Below, one piece after another: positions 35,304 through 43,764 of a DNA stretch of 64,000 nucleotides. The notes beneath the pieces are model-generated. The model ran no database searches. It saw only the letters and a program-made list of their open reading frames with translations, and had not been told where the DNA came from. Both the position numbers and the translations under genes were made by a program. Source of the stretch: Pyxidicoccus xibeiensis (lineage in GTDB: Bacteria; Myxococcota; Myxococcia; Myxococcales; Myxococcaceae); assembly GCF_024198175.1 (NCBI RefSeq), contig NZ_JAJVKV010000004.1:1-64000 (forward strand), written 5' to 3'. Positions within the stretch are counted from its first letter, which is position 1. The number at the start of each line of letters is the position of its first letter.

Positions 35304-35410
35304 GCCTCACCTCCCGCGCGGCTCGCTGCTCGCGGCCCTGACGGGCAGTTCGCACGCCAGCACCTGGCAATGCCCGGCACACGCGCCGCTGACGGAAAGC
35401 CGAAGCTCAC
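35288..35410 (-). repeat. Duplicated start region of the BatA-like gene
   Basis: On the minus strand, GTGAGCTTCGGCTT occurs twice: at 35410 downward, where its GTG overlaps the DUF58 stop in the usual GTGA coupling, and at 35303 downward, where it is the start of the BatA-like gene. Translation from the first copy would read SFGFPSAARVPGIARC and stop at 35300, overlapping the second start. The 107 bases in between look like an insertion or partial duplication that displaced the old coupled start. Confidence 0.7.
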
Positions 35411-36267
35411 GCTCCACCGCCCGCGATGAACAGTGGCCGCAGCGGCCCCGCCACCAGCGCCGCCAGCGACTCCGGCGCCGGAGCGGTGAGCAGCGTCCCC
35501 CGCGCTCGCAGTGCCGCGGCCCTCAACCCACGCTGGTGCTCGGCGAAGCGGCGCGAGTACGCGGCCAGCACATCCTCCGTCAGCAACTCCTCCAGCGCCG
35601 TGTCGCTCTCCGCGTCCACCAGCCGCGCACCCTCTCCGCCCGACGGGTCCAGGTCCTCCGCGTCCAGCACCTGCATCAGGAACAGCCCCGCCGCGCCCCG
35701 GGACAGGCGCGAGCACAGCGCCAGCAGGTCCGCCTCGAACAGGAAGTCGCTCACCACCACCCGCAGCCCGCATGGGCGCAGCGGAGGCAGCCGCCCCAGC
35801 GAGGCGGACAAATCATCCCGCGCGTCGAACTCCGCCGCGTTCAGCGCCGCACGGCATGCCGTCCCCTGGGCCCGCTCCGGCCGGGAAGCCGCCACCAGCA
35901 GCGTGGGCGACAACCCCTGCCGCGCGGCCACCTCCGCGGTGAGCAGCGCCAGCTCCCTCGCGCACGCGGCCTTGCGCGGCGACAGCGCCATGGAGCGCGA
36001 GCCGTCCAGCACCACCTCCACACGCGGAGACACCTCGTCCTGCCGTATCCGGAGGATGAGCTCGCCCGTGCGAGCCACCGCGTTCCAGTCCACCTGCCGC
36101 AGGTCATCGCCCGGCTGGTACGCGCGGAAGTCATGCAGCTCCAGCGAGCTGCCGGCGGACGTGGCGCGCACCTCACCGACGAGGCCCCGGTGGGGCACGC
36201 GCGGCAGCGCCAGCCCCAGCCCTGGCACCAGCCGCGCGACGGCCGCCTCGTCCATCCGCTCGCTCAC
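35407..36267 (-). CDS. DUF58 domain protein
   Basis: 286 residues. The DUF58 signature is clear: GLVGEVRATSAGSSLELHDF, RAYQPGDDLRQVDWNAVART and ILRIRQDEVSPRVEVVLDGS. The domain contains a degenerate VWA fold (DGSRSM keeps the D-x-S-x-S form). DUF58 proteins are found beside MoxR ATPases throughout bacteria. It begins with GTG 36267 overlapping the stop of the permease gene. Confidence 0.93.
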   Translation of the reverse strand: MSERMDEAAVARLVPGLGLALPRVPHRGLVGEVRATSAGSSLELHDFRAYQPGDDLRQVDWNAVARTGELILRIRQDEVSPRVEVVLDGSRSMALSPRKAACARELALLTAEVAARQGLSPTLLVAASRPERAQGTACRAALNAAEFDARDDLSASLGRLPPLRPCGLRVVVSDFLFEADLLALCSRLSRGAAGLFLMQVLDAEDLDPSGGEGARLVDAESDTALEELLTEDVLAAYSRRFAEHQRGLRAAALRARGTLLTAPAPESLAALVAGPLRPLFIAGGGA

Positions 36268-37787
36268 GAGGAGTGGACCCGCCGCTCGCGCTCGACGAGC
36301 ACCCGGTCCGCCGCGAAGGCGGCCAGCAGCGCCACGCCCATCACGAAGTACAGCAGCGAAGACGGCATCTTCGTCCCGGCCGGGTACTCGTGCGTGGCGA
36401 AGTTCACCAGCCCCACCACGGGGTTGAAGAGGTTGACGAGCCCGTCATCCCCCTCCAGGTCCATCAGCACCGCCACCAGCGGAGGCAGCGCGGAGGCCAG
36501 GCCCACCGCCGCCACGAAGAGCAGGCGCACGGCAGCCGGCGAGGCCAGCCGGTCCGAGCGCGCCATCCGCCCCAGCAGCACCGCCAGCGACAGGAAGAGG
36601 ATGCCGTACGTCGGCGTCGCCGCCATCGCCATCCGCATCGACATGCCCCGCGCCGGAGGGTTCAAGGCAAACACCGCGAGCACCGACCAGACCACCGCCC
36701 AGGCCACCAGCAGCAACACCACCAGCCGGAAGCCCCGCACCGCCCCCGGGCGCAGCAGCGACCACGCGCGAGTGGCGGCGCGCAGCGGTCGCGCCTGGCC
36801 ATCCAGGTCCGTGGCCACGAAGAGCCCCACGCCGATGAGGTGCACCCCTCCGACGATGCCGAAAATCTCAGGCACGGTGTGGTCGCGGCCCTCGAACCAC
36901 CAGATGCCCGCGCCACACGCCATGGAGAGCAGCACCTGGGCCACCAGCGCGCGCCGGGGGCCCCGGGTGTAGTCCTCGGTGGGGAGCGCCAGCCGGGACG
37001 CAGCCGCCTCGAAGAGCAGCCACCCATCGGTGAGCATCACCAGCAGCGCGACGGCCGCCCCATAGACGAAGTCATCGTCGCGAAGAATCCGGTCGCCCGT
37101 CTCGGTCAGGGCGTACGTCGCCACCAGCCCCTGCACCAGCGCCATGCCCAGCACGCCCAGCAGGGCGAAGTGGACGAAGCCGCGCCCCAGCCGCCCGTCC
37201 GCCAGCGTCGCCGCGCACACCCCCACCACGGTGAGGAACATGAGCCACGCGCCCCCCAGCGCCAGCACGGTGAGGATGTTGGGCAGGGCGATGCCGTTGA
37301 GGAAGTAGCTGAACAGGAGGAAGGGCCCCACCGCGGAGGCGTACAGGGCCGCCTGCACCAGATAGGACGTCACCTTCCCGCGGAGGATTCGGCGAGGGCC
37401 CAGGCCGGTGAGCACCAGCAGCACCCACGTGTCGTCCTCCCGCTCGCGCGCCAGGGAGCGGTACGCGTTGTAGGGGATGACGAAGAAGTGCACCGCGCCC
37501 AGGCAGACGAAGAAGGCGAAGAAGAAGCCCCTGCCGTGGCGCGCGTACGCGGCCTCGCGCGTCTCCACGTAGGCGACGAGCGCCAGCATGACACACGCCA
37601 GCAGCATCAACCCGAAGCACGCCCAGAAGATGCGCGTGCGCAGGCCCTGGCGGACCTCCTTCACCACCAGCGGGTTGAGCCGGTCTCCCCAGCGCTCCCA
37701 CCAGGGCGCCGCGCCCGCCGCCGCGCCTCCGGGAGCCACCGCCGTCTCCGGGGCCGGGCTCGCGGCCGTGTCCACGGGCGTGCTCAC
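36264..37787 (-). CDS. ABC transporter permease (ABC-2 type)
   Basis: 507 residues from GTG 37787 (STPVDTAASPAP), which overlaps the ATPase stop as GTGA and has GGGAGGG before it. About 12 membrane helices are visible. It starts with a cytoplasmic RLNPLVVKEVRQGLRTRIFW, the typical ABC-2 lead-in. It forms a transporter with the ATPase encoded directly upstream. The substrate is unknown; its place in a MoxR/VWA operon suggests an envelope role. Confidence 0.9.
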   Translation of the reverse strand: MSTPVDTAASPAPETAVAPGGAAAGAAPWWERWGDRLNPLVVKEVRQGLRTRIFWACFGLMLLACVMLALVAYVETREAAYARHGRGFFFAFFVCLGAVHFFVIPYNAYRSLAREREDDTWVLLVLTGLGPRRILRGKVTSYLVQAALYASAVGPFLLFSYFLNGIALPNILTVLALGGAWLMFLTVVGVCAATLADGRLGRGFVHFALLGVLGMALVQGLVATYALTETGDRILRDDDFVYGAAVALLVMLTDGWLLFEAAASRLALPTEDYTRGPRRALVAQVLLSMACGAGIWWFEGRDHTVPEIFGIVGGVHLIGVGLFVATDLDGQARPLRAATRAWSLLRPGAVRGFRLVVLLLVAWAVVWSVLAVFALNPPARGMSMRMAMAATPTYGILFLSLAVLLGRMARSDRLASPAAVRLLFVAAVGLASALPPLVAVLMDLEGDDGLVNLFNPVVGLVNFATHEYPAGTKMPSSLLYFVMGVALLAAFAADRVLVERERRVHSS

Positions 37788-38767
37788 GCCACCCTCCCCT
37801 TCGTCACCGTCATGAACGCATCCTCGAGGTTCCGCTCCCGCGCGCTGAACGCGCACACCGGCAGGCCCGCGGACACCAGCGCCGCCAGCAGCACCGCCGC
37901 CGCCGCGTCCACCTGCGCGGGCCCCATTCCCGCCTCCAGCTCCAGCCGCACGCGCAGCGACTCACCCTCGCGAGCCACCCGCGCCACCCGGGGCTGCTCC
38001 AGCAGCAGCCGCTCCGCGCGAGCCCACAGCGCATCGCCCTCCGCGCCCGCGGCCAGCCGCACCGTGAGCTCGGGGGCCATGGCCGGGCCGGTGCCCTGCT
38101 GGAGCAGGTCCGCCACCTTGCCCGTGGCCAGCAGGCGGCCCTGCTCGATGATGGCGCACGTGTCGCAGATCTCCGCCAGCTCCGTGAGGATGTGGCTGGA
38201 GATGATGACGGCCTTGCCCTGGTCCGCCAGGGCGCGCAGCAGCTCGCGCAGCTCGATTCGCGCGCGAGGGTCCAGCCCGTCCGCCGGCTCGTCCAGCAGC
38301 AACAACTGGGGGTCGTGCAGCAGCGTGCGCCCCAGGGCCACGCGCTGGCGCATGCCCTTGGACAGCGCCGTGGTGAGCTTCTGCGCCAGCGGGGTGAGGC
38401 CGGTGAAGGCCATCACGGACTCCACGCGCTGCCGGCGCTGGGGGCCCTTCAGGCCATAGGCGCGCGCGAAGAAGTCGAGGAACTCGAAGACGGTGACGTC
38501 GTCGTAGGTGCCGTACCGGTCCGGCATGTAGCCGATGAGCGGCCGGGCCCGGTCCGGAGTGTCCACCAGCGAGTGCCCGTCCAGCAGCACCTCGCCGGAG
38601 GTGGGCACGTCCAGCGTGGCGAGGATGCGCAGCGTGGTGCTCTTGCCCGCGCCGTTGGGGCCGATGAAGCCCAGGATGCTGCCGGCCTCCAGGCTGAAGG
38701 ACACCTCGTCCACCGCGCGCAGCGCACCGAAGTCGCGCCGCAGCCCCTTCACCTCGAGCAGGCTCAT
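37784..38767 (-). CDS. ABC transporter ATP-binding protein
   Basis: 327 residues from ATG 38767, which overlaps the upstream stop as ATGA. Walker A GPNGAGKST (residues 36-44), Q-loop region GYMPDRYG, signature LSKGMRQRV, Walker B LLLLDEPADGLDP and the switch His in ISSHIL are all present. The C-terminal 100 residues are the regulatory extension usual in ABC-2 exporters (AgnTP/CcmA-like class). It energises the permease at 36264-37787. Confidence 0.95.
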   Translation of the reverse strand: MSLLEVKGLRRDFGALRAVDEVSFSLEAGSILGFIGPNGAGKSTTLRILATLDVPTSGEVLLDGHSLVDTPDRARPLIGYMPDRYGTYDDVTVFEFLDFFARAYGLKGPQRRQRVESVMAFTGLTPLAQKLTTALSKGMRQRVALGRTLLHDPQLLLLDEPADGLDPRARIELRELLRALADQGKAVIISSHILTELAEICDTCAIIEQGRLLATGKVADLLQQGTGPAMAPELTVRLAAGAEGDALWARAERLLLEQPRVARVAREGESLRVRLELEAGMGPAQVDAAAAVLLAALVSAGLPVCAFSARERNLEDAFMTVTKGRVA

Positions 38768-40509
38768 GGCCGCACCTCCTCCACCTGGCCTCGCACCAGG
38801 TGGACTGCCGCCTCCAGCTCCACGGGGATGATGGAGGTGGGCACGGGGCCCGGACCGCCGAGCCGCACGGCGAAGCCGCCCTCGGGCAGGTCCGCGTGGA
38901 AGGCCGTGTTCCCGTCCACCAGCCGCTCGTGCAGCTGCGGGCCCATGTGCTGGATGAGCGCGGTCATCGGATGAATCATCTCCGCGTCCTGCTCCGGCGG
39001 GCCCAGCTCGGCCTCGGCGCCGTCCTCCAGCGCGGGCAGCTTGTAGTGCGCGCCACTTCGCTTCACGTAGCCCTCCTCCACCCGCGCGCCCAGCGCGTTC
39101 TGCACCCGCAGCGCCTTGCCGTCGGTCCGCAGCACCAGCCGCGCGCGCGAGGGCAGCACGGCCACCTCGCCCCACTCGCGGTAGGTGCGCGGTGGCAGGA
39201 AGCCGCCCGTCACCGTGAGGCCGTTCGTCCAGTCCAGGTCCGCCAGCGACTCGTCCGCGTTGTCCGGGGCGAGCAGCGCGCTGGAGGCGGGCAGCTTCAC
39301 CGGCTCCGGCGACAGGTTGGCGTACCAGGCCGCCACGCCGAGCGTCACCGCGCGCGAGCGCTCGCCGTCCAGCCACGTGAGGCTGTAGCGCGCGGAGTGG
39401 ACGGCGAAGCCATCCACCAGCACCGACCAGGCGATGAGGGCCAGGCACGTGATGACGGACACCACGGGCACCGCCACCAGCACCGCCACGGGGCCCCTGC
39501 GGCGCGCGAGCATCAGCCCGCCAGGGCCCACCGCCAGCGCGAAGACGAGGATGAGCAGGAGGAAGCGGCCCACGGGCGCACGGGCACTGTCCAGCAGCGG
39601 CAGCACTCCGCCGGTGAGCGCGCTGCTCTGGTCCCAGCGTGGAGGCGGTCCGATGGGATTCACGGGCCCCGTCTCGGAGACGGTCATCAGGGTGTTGCGC
39701 AGCTGCGTGCCACAGGGGCTGGACGGACGGCACAGCTGGACCTCGCCGAAGCCGTACAGGGCCTCCGAGGAGGACCCGCCCTTGCGCAGCAGCGGCAGGC
39801 GCTGGCCCACGTCGCCCGGCGGGCGGAGGAGGACGAGCTTTCCTCCCGAAGCGGCGTACGCCTCGAGCACGGCCCACACGTCCGAGGGCACGGTGGTGGC
39901 CTCCTCGGCGAGGACCACCATGGAATAGCCCACGTAGGCGGACAGCTCGCGCGGAGCCTCCTTCGCGTCGACGAAGCGGGCGGAGAACCAGGGCTCCTGG
40001 TCCTCCTCCGACTTCGGCATGCCGGTGCCCGCCTCGAAGTCCTTCCCCGCGCCCAGCACCAGCACGGCTCCATTCGCCCCGTCTTCGAGGTACACGGGCT
40101 GGAGCATGCGCTCGAGGCCGGGGGAGTCCACGACGAGGCTGCCGGCCTGGAGCACGGCGGGTACCAGCAGCCAGGTGACGCGCCGCTGGCGAGGCCCCAC
40201 CTCCACGCTGCGCTCCGTGGTGCGCGAGCCCGTGCCGAAGTGCCCCTGGAAGGACATGCGGGCCTGGAGGGGTACCGGGCCGGTGTTCTGGAACACCACC
40301 TCCAGCGGCGTGTAGCCGCGCCGGGGCTTGAGCACGCCAACGCGCACGGAGACGCGAAGGTCGCCCCCTGTCAGGACGTCGGTCGTCCCCGAGGCATCGC
40401 GATAGCCCATGCGCGCCTTCTCTTCTTCCGCTATTTCCGGAGAGGTGGCGAAGGCGCGCGGAGCCCCGAGCAGCAGGAGCAGCAGCACGGCGGGCAGGGC
40501 CCTACGCAC
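38764..40509 (-). CDS. Secreted/membrane protein of the MoxR operon
   Basis: 581 residues from GTG 40509 (RRALPAVLLLLLLGAPRAFA), a clear signal sequence. The next 300 residues are periplasmic beta-rich and Gatase-like (GYTPLEVVFQNTGPVPLQAR, VVLAEEATTVPSDVWAVLEA, GGKLVLLRPPGDVGQ). Two membrane helices lie near residues 330-400 (FLLLILVFALAVGPGGLMLA, VAVLVAVPVVSVITCLALIA). A C-terminal beta domain ends the protein. Its start overlaps the end of the MoxR gene by eight bases. No family name is secure. Confidence 0.8.
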   Translation of the reverse strand: MRRALPAVLLLLLLGAPRAFATSPEIAEEEKARMGYRDASGTTDVLTGGDLRVSVRVGVLKPRRGYTPLEVVFQNTGPVPLQARMSFQGHFGTGSRTTERSVEVGPRQRRVTWLLVPAVLQAGSLVVDSPGLERMLQPVYLEDGANGAVLVLGAGKDFEAGTGMPKSEEDQEPWFSARFVDAKEAPRELSAYVGYSMVVLAEEATTVPSDVWAVLEAYAASGGKLVLLRPPGDVGQRLPLLRKGGSSSEALYGFGEVQLCRPSSPCGTQLRNTLMTVSETGPVNPIGPPPRWDQSSALTGGVLPLLDSARAPVGRFLLLILVFALAVGPGGLMLARRRGPVAVLVAVPVVSVITCLALIAWSVLVDGFAVHSARYSLTWLDGERSRAVTLGVAAWYANLSPEPVKLPASSALLAPDNADESLADLDWTNGLTVTGGFLPPRTYREWGEVAVLPSRARLVLRTDGKALRVQNALGARVEEGYVKRSGAHYKLPALEDGAEAELGPPEQDAEMIHPMTALIQHMGPQLHERLVDGNTAFHADLPEGGFAVRLGGPGPVPTSIIPVELEAAVHLVRGQVEEVRP

Positions 40510-41500
40510 GAGGCACCTCGGGCACGGCCTGCAGGAGGGCGCGCACCACGTCGGAGGCGGTGACCTTCTCCAGCGACGCCTCGTACGCGAGCACCAGGCG
40601 GTGGTTGAGGGCGGCGGGCGCGGCGGCCACCACGTCGTCGAACCCCACGTTGGGCCGGCCGTGCAGCAGGGCGAGGGCGCGCCCGGCGGCGGCGAGCGCG
40701 AGCGCCGCGCGAGGGCTGGCGCCATAGCGCACGAAGCGGCGCACCGCCTCGGGAGCGGAGGCCTGACGGGGGTCACTGGCCTCCACCAGCCGGCCGATGA
40801 AGTCGGCGACGGGGCCGGGGAGGTGGACGCGGTCGGCGGCGGCGAACAGGCGGCGCAGGCCGTCCAGGTCGAGCACGGGGGACAGCTCCGGTGGAGCGCC
40901 ACGGACGCGGGTGGTGAGCAGGGTGCGCAGCGTCTTCGCGCCCACGGGAGGGACCTGGATTCGGAAGAGGAAGCGGTCGAGCTGGGCCTCGGGGAGCGGG
41001 TAGGTGCCCTCCAGCTCGATGGGGTTCTGCGTGGCGAGGACGAAGAAGGGGTCGGGCAGCGAGCGCGTCTGCCCGAGCACCGTCACGCCGCGCTCCTGCA
41101 TGGCCTCCAGCAGGGCGGACTGTGTCTTGGGGCTGGAGCGGTTGATTTCGTCGGCGAGCACGAGGCTGGCGAAGAGGGGGCCCTCGCGGAAGACGAAGTC
41201 GCGGCGGCCCTCGCCCTCGAGCACGTAGGTGCCGGTGATGTCGCCGGGGAGCAGGTCGGGGGTGAACTGGATGCGGCGGAAGGGCAGCGCGAGCAGCTTC
41301 GCCAGGGCCTTGCACAGCTCCGTCTTGCCGAGGCCGGGGAGGCCCTCCAGCAGCACGTGCCCGCGAGCGAGCACGGCGACGACGACCTGCTCGACGACGG
41401 ACTCCTGGTCGAGGAGCACGGTGTTCAGCCCGTCCTTGAGCCGTGACGCCACCTCCGCCGCACCCTGCGCTTCGACGGGACTGAGAAGCTCCGCTGCCAC
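40502..41500 (-). CDS. MoxR-family AAA+ ATPase
   Basis: 332 residues. Walker A GLPGLGKT (53-60), Walker B LVLADE (113-118), sensor 1 FFVLATQNPIE and the arginine-finger region QLDRFLFRI are complete. MoxR ATPases act as chaperones for VWA proteins, and this operon supplies three VWA or DUF58 partners. The start is GTG 41500. It is 33 bases downstream of the coiled-coil membrane protein gene. Confidence 0.95.
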   Translation of the reverse strand: MAAELLSPVEAQGAAEVASRLKDGLNTVLLDQESVVEQVVVAVLARGHVLLEGLPGLGKTELCKALAKLLALPFRRIQFTPDLLPGDITGTYVLEGEGRRDFVFREGPLFASLVLADEINRSSPKTQSALLEAMQERGVTVLGQTRSLPDPFFVLATQNPIELEGTYPLPEAQLDRFLFRIQVPPVGAKTLRTLLTTRVRGAPPELSPVLDLDGLRRLFAAADRVHLPGPVADFIGRLVEASDPRQASAPEAVRRFVRYGASPRAALALAAAGRALALLHGRPNVGFDDVVAAAPAALNHRLVLAYEASLEKVTASDVVRALLQAVPEVPRA

Positions 41501-41533
41501 GTGTGTCTCCCCTTCCGAACGACTCGACGACGA

Positions 41534-43078
41534 CTACTCGCCCCCAAAGTACCGCTTCACCAGGTCGCGGTTGCGAGGCAGCAGCGGCGCCGCACCGGGC
41601 CCCGCCGTCGCATCGCCCCGGGCGCTGGTGCCCTGTGCTCCCGCCGGCCCCGCCGGGCCCGCGCGCCGCTGCGGGTCCGCGGCCTTGAGGCCCCACAGCT
41701 CCTCGGCCTCGTCTCCGCCCTGTCCCTCCGGCAGCGGCTCGAACGCGAGTCGCTCCGGGTCCATCTGCGCCTCGTCACCGAAGACGAGCGGCTGACTCTC
41801 GCCGCCGCGTCCGGCGCCCGCGCCCTTCCCGACACCCCGGCTCGCATGTCCGCCCTGGGCGTCCGAGCCCTGCTCACCGGAGCCGGACTCCCCGCGTCCC
41901 TGCCCATTCCTGCCCGAGCGGCTGCCGCCCTGACGCTGCTGGGCCTGGGCTTCGGAGCTGTTGCCATCTTGTGGGTCGAAGCGCTTCTCGAGCGACTGAC
42001 GCCGCCGCTCCAACGACTGACGGAGGTTGGCGATCTGGTCCGGTGAGCCGGAGGACTGGGAGCGCGCGCGGGCCTGGGCGCCTTGTTGCCCTTGCTGACC
42101 CTGCGAGCCCTGTTGGCCCTGCTGCCCTTGCTGTCCCTGTTGGCCTTGCTGGCCCTGGGCCTGCTGCTGCCCCTGTTGTTCGGAGGTGCCCTGGCTGTCG
42201 CCCTGTTGCTGCTGGCCTTGAGCGCCGGGGTCACCCTGGGCCTGCTCGCCGCTGCCGTCCTCTGGAGCGCTGGAGTCACCCTCGCCCAGCTCCATCAGGG
42301 CGCGCTCCAGCTCCTCGCGCTCGCGTGAGGCGGCCTCGGCGCCACCGGCGGCGCCCAGCGCTTCCTCCAATTCGCGAGCAGCCTCGGAGGCACGAGCCAG
42401 CTCGGCGGCGGCTTCCGCGGCCTTCTCGGCGAGCCGCTTCTCCAGGGCGTCGGCGGCCTCCCAGTCTCCTGCGTCGAAGCGGCCATCGGCCACCTCCTCG
42501 GCGAGGCGGCGCAGCTCGTCCTCGACGGCCTCACCCAGCACCTCCTCCTTGGCGAGTGCCTCGGCCTGGGCCTGTACGGCGGCCACCTTCGCGGCGGCGG
42601 CGGCATTCGCGGGGCGTGTCCGCCGCGCGGGCAGCGGCAGGAGGAAGCCCGCGACCAGGAAGAGCAGTGCGCCCGAGAGTGCGCCCACGGGCCGGCGCCA
42701 CTTCACCTCGGGAGGCTTCACGGCGGCGGCGAGCTGATTGACGGTGAGCTCCCACTCACCGACGGGGCGCTCCAGGCGGGTGAGCAGCAACCCTCCAGCA
42801 TTGGCCGAGCGGTCGGCGAGCACGGCTGCCTGCTCCAGCGACACGCCCCGGGAGCGGGCACGCCAGAACCACCAGGCGCAGCCAGCGGCCAGGAGGGGCG
42901 GAAGGGCCCACACCGCAGCGCCACGGAGGAGCAGCCGGGCCAGCACGCACGCGGTGGCGGTGGCCCAGACGGGAGCGATACCGGCCTCCGCCCAGGCCAC
43001 GGCATTGAGACGCCGCTGCACGCGCCGCACGGGCGCGAGCACCAGGGCCTGGAAGCGGCGTTCTTCGCTGGCAGCCAT
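41534..43078 (-). CDS. Coiled-coil membrane protein (DUF4175-like) with Gln/Gly-rich tract
   Basis: 514 residues from ATG 43078 (MAASEERRFQALVLAPVRRV). Two helix pairs near residues 35-65 and 130-150 lie in the membrane. A long helical segment (160-265: AEEVADGRFDAGDWEAADAL) precedes a tract of Gln and Gly repeats (about 285-340) and a charged tail. The arrangement resembles DUF4175-type proteins found at the head of MoxR/VWA operons. It is the first gene of the leftward operon; the promoter should lie in 43079-43185. Confidence 0.75.
   Translation of the reverse strand: MAASEERRFQALVLAPVRRVQRRLNAVAWAEAGIAPVWATATACVLARLLLRGAAVWALPPLLAAGCAWWFWRARSRGVSLEQAAVLADRSANAGGLLLTRLERPVGEWELTVNQLAAAVKPPEVKWRRPVGALSGALLFLVAGFLLPLPARRTRPANAAAAAKVAAVQAQAEALAKEEVLGEAVEDELRRLAEEVADGRFDAGDWEAADALEKRLAEKAAEAAAELARASEAARELEEALGAAGGAEAASREREELERALMELGEGDSSAPEDGSGEQAQGDPGAQGQQQQGDSQGTSEQQGQQQAQGQQGQQGQQGQQGQQGSQGQQGQQGAQARARSQSSGSPDQIANLRQSLERRRQSLEKRFDPQDGNSSEAQAQQRQGGSRSGRNGQGRGESGSGEQGSDAQGGHASRGVGKGAGAGRGGESQPLVFGDEAQMDPERLAFEPLPEGQGGDEAEELWGLKAADPQRRAGPAGPAGAQGTSARGDATAGPGAAPLLPRNRDLVKRYFGGE
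42070..42250 (-). repeat. Low-complexity Gln/Gly codon tract
   Basis: Within the gene above, CAG/CAA and GGC/GGG codons alternate (QGQQGQQG pattern) over about 180 bases. It is slippage-prone and probably a disordered linker. Confidence 0.75.
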
Positions 43079-43185
43079 GTAGGAGGGACAGTGTCGGACA
43101 CTCGCCCTCCTCCCACAAGCGACGGAGGGCCGGTGCGTCACGGACCCACCGCGAATGGCTGAACCTGGGACCTGGAAGGGCCGGA

Positions 43186-43755
43186 TTACACCTCCGAGAA
43201 CCAGGTCCCGGTCACCTTTTCGCGCTCCAGGGCGTTCTTGATGTCCTCGGAGACGATGAGGGCGATCTTCCACCCCCAGGTGCGAAACACCTTGGCGTCG
43301 CCCACCTTCGTGCGATCGATCCGCATGCCAGAGACGGAACGATACTGGCCGAACTTGTCCGGCCGCTCGTCTTCGGGCTTCCAGTACAGCACCTCGCTAG
43401 AGGCCTCATCATCGATGCAGCGGATGAGCTTCGTGGCCACGAGGATGAAGTACTCCTCCGACCGCCCCTGGACATTCACCGGGATGAACTGCACGTCATT
43501 GGGGGCCAGTTCCTCGAAGATGGACGCAACTCGGGCGTGGACGATGGGCGTCACGCCAATCCCCGCCGTGGAGAAGTCCAACCGTCTCCCGCGCCCCTCG
43601 ATGGGGATGGTCAACAAGCCTTCGACGTGTACGGGGCGGCCCGCCCTGAACATCCACGGGTCCTCAACCTCCTGGCCACGTTCGTCCAAGGGGTCGCCCA
43701 GGTCCCAGATGCCCGTCCGGACGTCCATTGAGAGGTCGAAGAATCGCTGCGACAT
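43186..43755 (-). CDS. Imm11-family (DUF1629) immunity protein
   Basis: 189 residues. The Imm11/DUF1629 type is recognisable throughout: FFDLSMDVRTGIWDLGDPLD, VEDPWMFRAGRPVHVEG, TPIVHARVASIFEELAPNDV, LIRCIDDEASSEVLYWKPED and VFRTWGWKIALIVSEDIKNA. It is cytosolic with no signal. It begins nine bases downstream of the AHH toxin stop on the same strand, the usual toxin-then-immunity order, and is expected to neutralise that nuclease. Myxobacterial genomes carry many copies of this family. Confidence 0.9.
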   Translation of the reverse strand: MSQRFFDLSMDVRTGIWDLGDPLDERGQEVEDPWMFRAGRPVHVEGLLTIPIEGRGRRLDFSTAGIGVTPIVHARVASIFEELAPNDVQFIPVNVQGRSEEYFILVATKLIRCIDDEASSEVLYWKPEDERPDKFGQYRSVSGMRIDRTKVGDAKVFRTWGWKIALIVSEDIKNALEREKVTGTWFSEV

Positions 43756-43764
43756 GGCGCGTTT

